A stretch of 64,000 nucleotides of DNA, taken from positions 37,605,562-37,669,561 of the forward strand of contig CM055063.1 of NCBI GenBank assembly GCA_029204045.2. Reading direction: 5' to 3'. Source of the DNA: Tillandsia leiboldiana (taxonomy: Eukaryota; Streptophyta; Magnoliopsida; Poales; Bromeliaceae). This document shows positions 54,865 to 64,000 of this stretch, one piece after another. The translations under genes and the position numbers were made by a program. Numbering within the stretch: the first letter of the stretch is position 1; every line of letters begins with the position of its first letter. The notes below the pieces were generated by a model. That model ran no database searches. It was not told the DNA's origin and saw nothing but the letters and a program-made list of their open reading frames with translations.

Positions 54865-55626
54865 TGTCACGCCCCGAGACCGCCTATTTGGTCAGTTTGG
54901 TACGCTAATAGACCCGCCAATCGGGCATGACCTCTCTATTCCCGAAAGGAATAAAACAAACATCTCAAACAATACAATGAGTATAATGAGACACAATATC
55001 AGAGAAAAACTACTACTAAATTGACCATTCAACTTTAAATATAAATACAACTGAATAAAGCTGAAATGAAATACTAGAATGAACAATTGTTATATAATAA
55101 ATAGTTATAATTTTCTTTTGTTTAACCTCACCAAATACAATGTTCACTCTAAAGCACAAAATGGTAAAATACTACTAGACCCTCTAGGTCTCTATGTTGC
55201 CGAGCTCTTGCCCTTGTCACATGCCTCACCGGCAGCAAATAGATCTGTAAAAAGATGTAAACCACAGGGTGTGAGAACTATGAATAGTTCCCAGTGGGTT
55301 CATCCATCGAGAAACATGCTATGCACCTCTTGGTCCAATGGAAGCATTAGTAGCAAGATATATATATGAAAAGCTGTAAATACTATACTAGCTAGCATAC
55401 TGATATAAAAATCACTATACTACTAGTCCAACCAATGCCACTATGCTATTATGCCAAGCCACACTGGGCTACTAAACCATATCCCGGCCACTATGTCGCT
55501 ATATAAAGGGTTACATCTAACCCGACCGTACCCTGTCACTCTAATCATATTATGATTTAGATTTCATAGATGTGCTTCGTAGAGAGTCGACTTATGCGTG
55601 GAACCCTCTCTATTAGGCGATTGTTG
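54865..55626 (-). repeat. Reverse-strand family C LTR (C3), left segment
   Basis: Starts TGTCACGCCCCGAGACCGCC and follows the 32587 copy to about 55626 (CGTAGAGAGTCGACTTATGCG at about 55578). There it is interrupted by a forward LTR and resumes near 62735. Confidence 0.75.
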
Positions 55627-56581
55627 TAGTGCTCCGACCTTCGCTGAAGAGGCAAAGTGCGGATAAGAGACCCTCGACGTGTCTAAAATATGGGTAAGAT
55701 GAGTTTAAGGGAGTTTGGTTCGAAGCAAAAGGCATTCGGATCAAAGTTGAGTTGGAAAGAAAGCTTGGAAAGATCAAAATCTGCAAGTTTCAGGTTTTTG
55801 AATGGAGTATCGGAACCCCAAGCTGGTACCGAAACTCCATGGAAAGTTGGGAAATCCAACTCTCGGGTTGGAAGAATTCTGAAAAAAATTTAAGTGTTGG
55901 AGTACCGGAACTGACCCTCACGTATCGGTACCCCATACAAAACAAAAAAACTCAGCTTTCAGGTTGGAAAATCCCAAATGATGGTTACCAGAACTAGAAC
56001 TCGGGTACCGGAACCTCAAACCGCGTATCGGTACCCCAGCCCGTGTACCGGTACTCCAAGCTCCTGATAGCAAGTGCAGAGTTGGTGGAACCATGGTTAA
56101 TTGGAGGCTAACCTTGGGTTAAGTTGGACTTAAACCCTCTCCCCTCCACAGAGAACACCCACCGACACCTTCTCTTTCTCATTCTCTTCTTCCTCTCTTT
56201 TCTTTCTCTCTCTAGAAGTTGAAAGAGGAAAACCCTAGCTTGGGATTTTGGAGGGATTGATCAATTGGAGAGCTAGGAACTTGAAGGAAGCTTCCAAATG
56301 AGGCTTGGGAAGGATGAAGGACTCTCTTCTCCACATTTTGGAGCAAGAACAAGAGGTAAGTCTTTTAGGGTTTAATGGGTTTTAAGTTTTTATGAGTTTA
56401 AAAGAGATAGAATGATCTCTTATGCATTCTAATCCCATTTTTAGGAGTTTTCATGGTGGTTCAAGAGATCAACCACCTTCTTTTACAAGAACACACTTGA
56501 GGTGGGGGATTCTACCGAAAAATGGCGATCTCTCCTCCTTTCCTTTGCTTTTGAATCTAGAAGCATGATAGTAAGAGTAGG

Positions 56582-59534
56582 TGTGATGATCCGGACTCCC
56601 GCAGGAACTGTGCAACATTAAACAGTGACTGTAGGGAGCTTATTCGGTGAAACAGAGCTTGTAGAATCGAAATTGGACATTTAAAATAGACTCTGCACGA
56701 AAATCGGAGCAAATGGAATTTTCCGGGAGCTTTCGGCAAAATTTCGGATGAGAATTTGGCGAAATGGACAGCGGATTTGGACTCAGCACGCGAAAACGAT
56801 CAAAACGGTATATTTACTTGATTTTCGGCGCAAAATTACTGTTCACGCCGGAACAGTAACTCCGGCCGCCGGAATTACTGTTCCGGCGACCGGCGAGCGG
56901 CGGCGGGCGGCGGCGGGCAGCGGCGGCACAGCGGCAGAGGGCGGCGGCGCGCGGCGCGGGCAGCGCGGGCAGGCGCGGGCAGGGGGCGCGGGTGCGCGGT
57001 CCATGGGCCTGGCGTGCACCAGGAGCACCGAAGACCCCCCCTTGCCACGTGGCGCTTCCCCATTGGTTGGCCGGCTTCTAGTGGGAGGGTGACACGTGGC
57101 AGCACCCGGTTGGCCGACATCTTCCGGAAGACCCGGCGCGGGGACCGGGCCTGTGCACCACGTGGACACGTGGCGGCTTCTGAGTGACCCTTGCACAGGC
57201 TGTTTCCTGTTTTGTGGACGCGTGGCGCGTTTTGGTTGGCCCGTTTCGGTGTTTCCTGTTCGGATCCGATCCTGTGTGGAGCCCCAGCCCATTATAAATA
57301 GGGTCCCCCACCCCTCATCATTCCCACCTTGATTTCTGTGCCGTAGAGAGAGAATCAGAGGTTGGGCCCTTTAGGAAAAATATTCCTCTCTCTCTCCTCT
57401 CTCTCTCCTCCAGATTTTAGAATTTTTGGAGTTACAGTTAGTGAGTTATCTGCGACGCGGCGCACTGCGACGGTTTTCTTTTTCGGCCCATTTCCCGTCG
57501 CAGTTCCGTCAGAAATTCCCTGAGTGCTAACCAGGAGGAATTTTTGGACGATTTTCGCGGCAGCGCGTTCCTAAGAGGTAAGGCTTTGATTTTCGTGTTG
57601 ATCACTTTGCTCCATTTCGTACTTTTGGCACGATTCCCGAGGTCTCTTTGACCCCCTTTTTGCTGTGGAAATTTTTGGACAGCATCGACTTCTCCGATTT
57701 TTATCTTGGCGTAGGAGCATCAGATCGAGACGTTTAATGAGTCGATTTTGATCTACTCTTCGCGAGGAACGCAACCATAATTTTTCTGGATTTTTCTGAG
57801 CACTATACAGAGGTGAAAAACTCCTCTCTTTTTGTGCTATTTGAAAAACAGCAAAAGCTATATTTTTATGAATAATATAGTTACACCCTGTGCAATGTGT
57901 GTTGCTGTATGGCACCGTTTTCGGCAGAGAGCAGTTCTAGGGGACTGTGGACAGCCAGGAGACTATCTGGGTGTGATTTGAGCTGTTCGAGGTGGGCGGT
58001 TGTTGCTTACCTCATTTTTGACAAGCTCACTGGGATTACTGGAACTCCCCTAAAATTTAATATGACAATTGATGAGAACCACTGGGACAAACTAATATGA
58101 TAATTGATAAGAACTAACAGGACAAACTAACAGGACAAACTAACAGGACAACTAACAGGACAATTGATGAGAACTATTGGGACGAATTAATATGACAATT
58201 GATGAGAACCGCTGGGACGAACTCTCCTAAAATTTAACCCCACAGATTATATGATGACTTATATTGGGACACTGTGATTGGGACAAAGGCTATAATCTCG
58301 CATGCAATAACTTTTATAACAATCAATCTTTTTAAAATAAATATTTGACACTTTTCTACAGCTTTTAAATAATGGCATGCTTTCTTGCTCATCTAGTTAG
58401 CCACTATTTATTGCTACACTATCATCTTGGGATTTGTACATGTTTCATTGTTGTCCTGTGCATCCAGAGGCTTGTTGCTCATGTGTGAGCAGGGGTTTGG
58501 GATAGTGTAGTCGAGATTGCATTAGATTGTGGATTTGTGGGGTATTGCGGTAACCGCGGACAGTAGGCGGTCGACCAGATGTTTACCCTTGCATCAGATT
58601 GGGGTTGAGTCTGGTTTATTGCATCAGTTGGGGATTGGGTTTCTGTAGTGGATGGAGTTTCCCACTTTGATCATAGTTATGATCCAGTCCTGCTATATTG
58701 AGATATGTGCTACAGAGATACTTGAGATACTGATGACAGAGATGCTTTACTCGTGTGGGTCGCTCCCCTCGAGTGCCACTCCGGAGGTGGGCTTTTTCAG
58801 ACCCAGCCGTGTGTGCCGGTCTGATACTTATGTTGGGATGCGAGCCGTGCGAGCCGATCCCGCGGTTTCGAGCCGTGTGTGCAGATTCCGCTGAGCAGGC
58901 AGTACCAGTTGTTACTGGTGTCTAGATTGGATTTATTTGGACAGATACCATTTCTGATGCATGCATACAGTTTTGACAGCATAGTAGTGGTAGTTTTCCT
59001 GTTTCAGCATCTTATGTATTTTACCACTTCTCCCTTTTTCCTCTACTAGTCCTAGTGGGTGCGTCAGAGTTGAGGTTTTACCCACTAGGGGAGGCTGCTG
59101 GTTTATCTGGTAGTTCTCACCCCCCATTGTTATTTTCTGTTTCTTTCTTCTCCTTTATTTTGCAGAGTCATCTGCAGGAGCTGCTAGGCCTTCGGCAGCG
59201 GATCGAGGTAAGGGGATCGTCGAATAGATAGATCTCCTGTGAGATTGAGAGCTGTAAATAGACGTTGTACCCTTCACTCAGACTGTGGTATTCTCCTTTT
59301 ATTTGGGTCTGGCTTGCAGGTTGTACTATTTGGTGAGCTGAGAGATTATTGTACTTATTACTGCTTTATTTGTAGTTCCAGTCTGAGATACTATGTGGTT
59401 ATTCTACTTCAGCTCTGTATTATGCTCTTTTATTGTTCATATTATATCGGAGCAGATTACCAGCGCTTCGTGTACTCGGAAAATCCCGTGTGCACGGCGG
59501 ATCTGTTGGCGAGCCCGGGTTCCGGGGCGTGACA
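56582..59534 (+). repeat. Solo LTR F (2953 bp)
   Basis: TGTGATGATCCGGACTCC to GGTTCCGGGGCGTGACA, with perfect 5-bp duplications GTAGG at 56577-56581 and 59535-59539. It has a GC-rich block (56850-57060), a TATA box at 57293, CT-rich leader and, near 58090-58160, short tandem ACTAACAGGACAA units. Two LTRs recombined and removed the internal region. Confidence 0.92.
57293..57300 (+). promoter_or_regulatory. TATA box of solo LTR F
   Basis: TATAAATA in CCCATTATAAATAGGGTCCC. A solo LTR can retain this promoter and start transcription into flanking DNA. Confidence 0.65.
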
Positions 59535-60019
59535 GTAGGATTGTAATGGGTTCATAGTATTGAGCAATTAGGGTTTAATCCTAAGAGATGATTATGTTAA
59601 AACCTAGTATAGGTTGTTCTTGCATGTGGATAATGATAATTGACTTAGGAGAAAACCTAGGTTAAAAGGTCAAGATGTGTGTCATGAAACCTAGGAGATA
59701 ACTCTAGGTTAAATGAGTGGCATCAACTTAGGAAAAAACCTAGAGTTCTCAACATAGAGTTCATAAACTCTAGAGTTAGAATGGTTCGATTGAGGTTGGC
59801 ATGCTTATGGACAAGTAGCGACCCTAGAGTTGTGGACTTAGGGTGAATGTGCAAACTTGAGCAAACAAAATAACTCCAACCTTTATGATGATTCGTGAGA
59901 CATTATGACTATCCTAGAGTTAATAACCTAGGGTAAAAGACGAATGAACAAGGGGCAAAAGCTAAAAGCAAAAGGAAATGAATATCATGGCTATCCTAGA
60001 GTTGTTGACCTAGGATAAA

Positions 60020-60596
60020 TGTGACGCCCCAACTTCCCAAGGGGTCACCCATCCTAGAACTACTCTAGCTCTAGCACGCTTAACTCTCTTAACCTCTTGG
60101 GTCTTGCTACCACCCAAAATGCTATAGCCGAGTTAAGAGATTTAGTCCTATTATATCATTTATATATATGACTAATCCAAATTCCGGGGGTGTCACATTT
60201 CTCCCCTCTTTAAGCCCTGACGTCCACGTCAGGCTCAACACACTCACAAGCACCAGGCACTGTGAGACTTGTCTCGCTAGCCTTAGCCGACCTTGTGGGG
60301 AGCTGTACTCCACCCACAACAATCATTAGCCGGGGAGCCTCGCTCTACCCGCTATATAACCCTGACTCAGCCGAGATTCATCTCACATTTCCGGCTAGTG
60401 AATGGCTCTGATACCAACTATGACGCCCCAACTTCCCAGGGGGTCAGCCATCTTAGAACTACTCTAGCTCTAGAACGCTTAACTCTCTTAACCTCTTGGG
60501 TCTTACTACCACCCAAAATGCTATAGTCGGGTTAAGAGATTTAGTCCTATTATATCATTTATATATAGGACTAATCCAAATTTCGGGGGTGTCACA
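60020..60596 (-). mobile_element. TRIM 3 (577 bp)
   Basis: 178-bp LTRs at 60020-60197 and 60419-60596, PBS in reverse at 60404-60416 (exact), purine tract in reverse near 60198-60212. Perfect target duplication ATAAA at 60015-60019 and 60597-60601. The inner end of the right LTR has TATGAC instead of TGTGAC. Confidence 0.94.
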
Positions 60597-61368
60597 ATAA
60601 AAGGCAAAAGAAAAAGGCAAAAGTGAAAAGGAAAATCAAAAGGTAATGAAAATGGCACATTCGGATTTGGGAGTGTGAGAGCGATAGTCGTCTCCCCGGG
60701 CATGGGCCCTTTGGCAAGCAATGTACTTTCGAATGGTATACAGAGCACCGTAAGTGGCGCCTTTGGATTGTCTCGTCTTTCAGTAGCATGACTACTAGGG
60801 CACGGGCCCATTGGACGAGGTGTTTCCAAATAGATAAAGAATTAAACTAAAGCAAAGCAAAATGAATATGTAGATTGGCCAAGGTGGTCGGGTTAGTTGT
60901 AACCCTTGCATAACGGCATAGTGGTCGAGTCATGGCATAGTAGCATACTATTTGAGCATGATTAGTAGAGTATCGATTTTATATCAGCATGCTAGTTTAG
61001 CATTTATAGTTTTTTCATATTACATATTATCTTGCTACTATTTCTTTCATTGGACCAAGCGGTGTAGAACATATTTTCTCGGTCGTTGAACCCACTGGAA
61101 AATATTCGTAGTTCTCACACCCTTTGATGATTATTTTTACAAATCCAGGTATTGTCGGCGAGGCATGCGATAGGAGTAAGAGCCCGGCAGTTTAGAGATC
61201 TAGAAGGTCTAGCAGTTTTATACCTTTTTGGACATTTTTAGTGAACTATGTATTGTGAGGAAAAAGATGAAAATTGTAATATTTGTTTAAATACTTGTTG
61301 AGAGAAATGTGTAAAGAAATACTATATCTTGTGGTTCACTCATATATTTCACTTTCCGCTTTTCGTAC

Positions 61369-62373
61369 TGTTGGGGCCGAAAAGGTCGCGCTGACCGTCG
61401 GTCGTCGATCAGCCCCGCTGGGTAGTTGACCCTCTGGATGTGATGTGTTGCGTGCCAATGGATCAAGTGATCGGGCCGATGAGGGATCTGCTCAGCCGGG
61501 TTCTTCTCAGTAAACTCTCGTGACCGTCCGGTTTAGAATAGTCGAGTCGGGATATAGAGATTTAGAGAGAGGCAAAGATGTGCCAAAAAAACAAACGGCT
61601 GAGGAGCCGATTGTGGGGATTGTATTGAGTGGAAAAAGGGGTTTACAAAGGTAACAAGTAGCCAATTACAATTAATCTACTTCTAGAAAATGCGGTAAAT
61701 CTATCTAGAAAAGCAGTAAAGATATGAAAAAACAGGTAGTGGTCCTGGCTTACGAGATTGCAGAACCCCTTTCCCTTTGTTAGTTTGCTTATTTATATAT
61801 TTACGAACCAATGTGTATAACCATCGATTCTAAAAATAGGCGTGATCTAAGGAGAATCATCATAAATTCCTCAACTGCTTTTTGAGTCGACTCTCCTCAA
61901 TAGGATAATAGTCGTTTTCTATCCAGATTCATCCCCTAATCGACGCGTCGTTGCGTGATCTTCGACGCTTTCCAATGCTGAGTGCCGCTTGCCATTCCAA
62001 AAGTTGTTATGAGATTCGCGCCCAAATCTCGCACTCTTTCCTTCCAGAATCTTTCCTTTTGCGGCTCTAAGCAGCCGAGAGTTGAGCCTAACTTCGCCTC
62101 TTTCATTGCTCGACTAAGGTGGCCTGATGTTTGTCTTCGACCGAGGATAGTCCTTGATGAGACGATAATCCTCGTATCGACCGCTTCCCTATCGGCTGAT
62201 GCCCTCGGCCGAATGGCGGGTGTCACGTGTCATGCGCTCACGTGACCGAGGCTGATCTTAGTCAAGACACGGGTTCTCCTCTATTGGCTCATCCCCCTAT
62301 CGGCTGATGCCCAGAGCTGATAGTATACGCCACGCGTCACCTCCTTAGGTGACAAAAAAATTTGGTCTCAACA
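61369..62373 (-). repeat. Solo LTR G (about 1005 bp)
   Basis: Ends TGTTGGGGCCGAAAAGG and AATTTGGTCTCAACA. In the minus sense it starts TGTTGAGACCAAATTT, a common plant gypsy LTR start. Flanks CGTAC (61364-61368) and CATAC (62374-62378) fit a 5-bp duplication with one mutation. CGGCTGATGCCC occurs twice near its minus-strand 5' side. Confidence 0.75.
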
Positions 62374-62577
62374 CATACTAAACTTGTCGTTTATATGAAT
62401 GAAAGTTTTTAGTTTAGTAGTTTTATACTCTGATATTATATCTCATTGATCACTTGTATTATATTGAGATAGATGTTTTCATTCCTTTCAGGTATAGAGA
62501 GGTCATGCCCGATTGGCGGATCTGTTGGCGTGCCCGAACTATCCAAATAGGCGGTATCGGGGCGTGACAGATTAGTT

Positions 62578-62590
62578 TAGTATTAGAGCC
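62578..62590 (+). promoter_or_regulatory. Degenerate primer-binding site of C4
   Basis: TAGTATTAGAGCC, two changes from TGGTATCAGAGCC, nine bases after the LTR end. Confidence 0.7.
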
Positions 62591-62734
62591 TAAGAGTGGT
62601 TCTAAGCGGCTAGTAAACCTTAGGGAGACCCTAGGGATTAGGCACGAGAGAGTGTGTGGATCTTTGGGCGAAAGTACTTGATTGGTTATTGTTGTTTCCA
62701 AAAAGGATGTTTGGACTGATCGAGGGTAATGACT

Positions 62735-63110
62735 TTCATCTTTCGGCCTCTTTTGAGCCATCTTTTCACGGAGAACCGAGTCTTGCTCGCTCACTCTCCC
62801 ACTTGCCTCGAATGAGTTTAAGGCACCTTGACATCATTCACTCGGGAAGCCGAGTCTTGCTCTCTCACTTCCCTCGAAAGTCGAAATATGCTCGCCCCTC
62901 CTGTTGAACTTTTCTCTCACTTTCGGAAGCTTTACTTTTCTCTTTTACCCTAGGTTATTAACTATATGATAGCTAGGATGCCCCAAGGACACTAATTTAG
63001 GTTTGAGTTCTTTTGTTTACTCAATTTGCACATGCACCCTAAGTTCTTTACTCTAGGGTTGCAAGATGTCCCAAGGACATCAAAACATCAACCATAACAT
63101 TCTAATTCTA
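62735..63110 (-). repeat. Reverse-strand family C LTR (C3), continuation
   Basis: Resumes at the homologue of about 33320 in the intron 3 copy (GAGCCATCTTTTCACGGAGA, AATGAGTTTAAGGCACCTTG, then the CCCTAAGTTCTTTACTCTAGGG block). It stops at about 63110, where a GCCATGTTTGGTTGTGGGAT sequence begins. Confidence 0.7.
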
Positions 63111-63640
63111 GGCCATGTTTGGTTGTGGGATAAAAGGGGAATAACCCCCTTTATCCCACAATTCCTGCCAAAAATGAGGTTACCAAGCAAGTTTAAAATA
63201 AACTAAGCTTAACGGGTTATGTAATACCACAGTTTTTATGTAACGTTTTACCCTCCTGCTAATAAAGGTTAAGTAATGGGAAATTGAACTAACGGGTTTA
63301 CTTAAGTTGATAATCTTGAGGTGCGGGTATTTTTCTATGATAGGGCTCAAAAAACGGTGAACGGCGGTGCGACCGGATCCGAATTCCGACTTACGGAATC
63401 TCCAGAAAGGGGGTGTAAGGATCGCGGTAGCCGGGAGGTGCATCGAAATCCATGCAAGTGATTGTGCACGCTTTTTGAGGAGATAAGGAATTATCTCTAA
63501 GGAATTATCTCCAAGGATTAATTAAATAATTAATTAATTAGAGATTGAAATACCCGATGTGGATTTTGACGGTACGTACATATGAAAAGAGAAAATAAAA
63601 GAAATAAATTAATAATAAGATTTATTTATTCCCCGTGTAC
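63111..63640. other. Possible truncated Tourist-like MITE and AT-rich spacer
   Basis: GGCCATGTTTGGTTGTGGGA at 63113 looks like one Tourist-type end, but no matching inverted end was found. Near 63480-63540 are short repeats of GGAATTATCTC and TTAATTAA. No coding sequence was seen. Confidence 0.35.
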
Positions 63641-63920
63641 CGAAAGGAAAACCCTAGTGTTAAAAGATCGCCTCCTCAAACCTTTCCCTCTTGTGCGTGC
63701 GGAAAACCAAACGAAACCCTAGTTCGAAAAGAGAAAAGAAAAGGAAACCCTAACCAGAGGAAAAAGAAATAGAGAAGGAGGAAGCGAAGGAACCCGATCG
63801 CCCGATCAACGTGCCGGAGACCGGAGAACGAGATGTCACCGCCATCGGAGGGCGGATCCAGATTCTCACCACCGCAAAGAAAGGAGATCGGGATCGCGTT
63901 GCCTCCTCCATCGGAGCAAG
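63641..63920 (+). CDS. Possible first exon of a host gene running off the window
   Basis: A leader-like stretch with three AAACCCTA motifs (about 63650-63755) and purine-rich sequence leads to an ATG at 63833 that opens MSPPSEGGSRFSPPQRKEIG. A donor-like GCAAG|GTTAGTG at 63920/63921 would end the exon after about 29 codons. No family was recognised, and the start and splice site are guesses from composition. It could equally be a non-coding leader. Confidence 0.35.
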
Positions 63921-64000
63921 GTTAGTGATCATTGTCTCTCCTTCGTCGGTTTAATCGTGGGTTTTTCCGTGTTCTTTGAAATCGGGTTAATCGGTAAATT

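Larger units (their letters stand above)
55627..62734 (+). mobile_element. Forward family C element (C4): LTR plus short internal piece, inserted in C3
   Basis: The LTR runs from TGTAGTGCTCCGACC (55627) to GGGGCGTGACA (62569). After subtracting the solo LTR, TRIM 3 and the 1-kb solo LTR with their duplications, it is about 2.39 kb, close to the 2342-bp sibling in intron 3. A mutated PBS and about 145 bases of leader follow, then the interrupted reverse LTR continues. The 3' LTR and all coding sequence are missing. Confidence 0.7.

Noticed and set aside
56843..57292. 149-residue minus-strand frame in solo LTR F
   Set aside because: Open only because of GC-rich GGCGGC repeats; antisense to the LTR promoter and without homology.
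62656..62907. 83-residue plus-strand frame near 62.7 kb
   Set aside because: It spans the proposed joint between C4 leader and C3 LTR, so it cannot be an ancestral coding sequence.

Overview
The window is nuclear DNA from a flowering plant, most likely a monocot. The evidence is a spliced gene of typical plant type, plant-style LTR retrotransposons primed by initiator-Met tRNA, several MITE families, and no operons or bacterial signals. I infer monocot from the large, GC-rich, alanine-rich first exon and the Tourist-like MITE. I cannot name the species. One intact host gene is visible: a TMEM41/VTT-domain ('SNARE-associated Golgi') membrane protein. Its four exons are spread over about 26.5 kb (20663-47119) and splice cleanly into 282 codons. 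Introns 1 and 3 are about 10.8 and 14.7 kb and are packed with transposable elements. A second host-type gene start may enter at the right edge (63833 onward).

Left part (1-17962) is a nested stack of long-LTR Ty3/gypsy elements. Element A forms an LTR-internal-LTR-internal-LTR tandem (1-10920). It sits inside the 5' LTR of element B, whose remainder runs 10921-17962. The LTRs are about 3.5 kb, while the internal regions are short and badly decayed: Gag and a zinc knuckle in A, Gag and reverse-transcriptase scraps in B. The first A internal region is mostly a 29/30-bp minisatellite.

Middle part: a 568-bp TRIM (18936-19503) lies just upstream of the host gene. Intron 1 holds three complete and one truncated copy of a GTGCC-rich palindromic hAT-type MITE family, another hAT-type MITE with a long (AT)n tract, a 46-bp minisatellite, a 254-bp inverted-repeat element and a Tourist-like MITE. 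Intron 3 holds two reverse-strand long-LTR gypsy remnants and a degraded Tat/Ogre-like element (about 38.4-43.6 kb). That element carries a plant mobile domain (PMD) reading frame in antisense orientation between its integrase and its 3' LTR.

Right part (47.1-64 kb): an AT-rich spacer; an LTR with five exact-period 418-bp tandem repeats (49255-51344); a free-standing PMD pseudogene (52111-54864) interrupted by a second TRIM; then a deep nest. In that nest a reverse-strand LTR (54865-55626, resuming near 62735) is split by a forward LTR (55627-62569). The forward LTR is itself split by a solo LTR with TSD GTAGG, a third TRIM with TSD ATAAA, and a roughly 1-kb solo LTR. Removing those three insertions restores the forward LTR to about 2.39 kb, close to its sibling at 32587-34928 (2342 bp).

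I found no tRNA, rRNA or CRISPR. The strongest biological signals are three things. First, the TRIM family shares terminal sequences and PBS with the long-LTR elements, so it is plausibly mobilised by them in trans. Second, PMD occurs twice, once antisense within a retroelement and once free-standing. Third, a conserved gene apparently tolerates more than 25 kb of intronic transposons.
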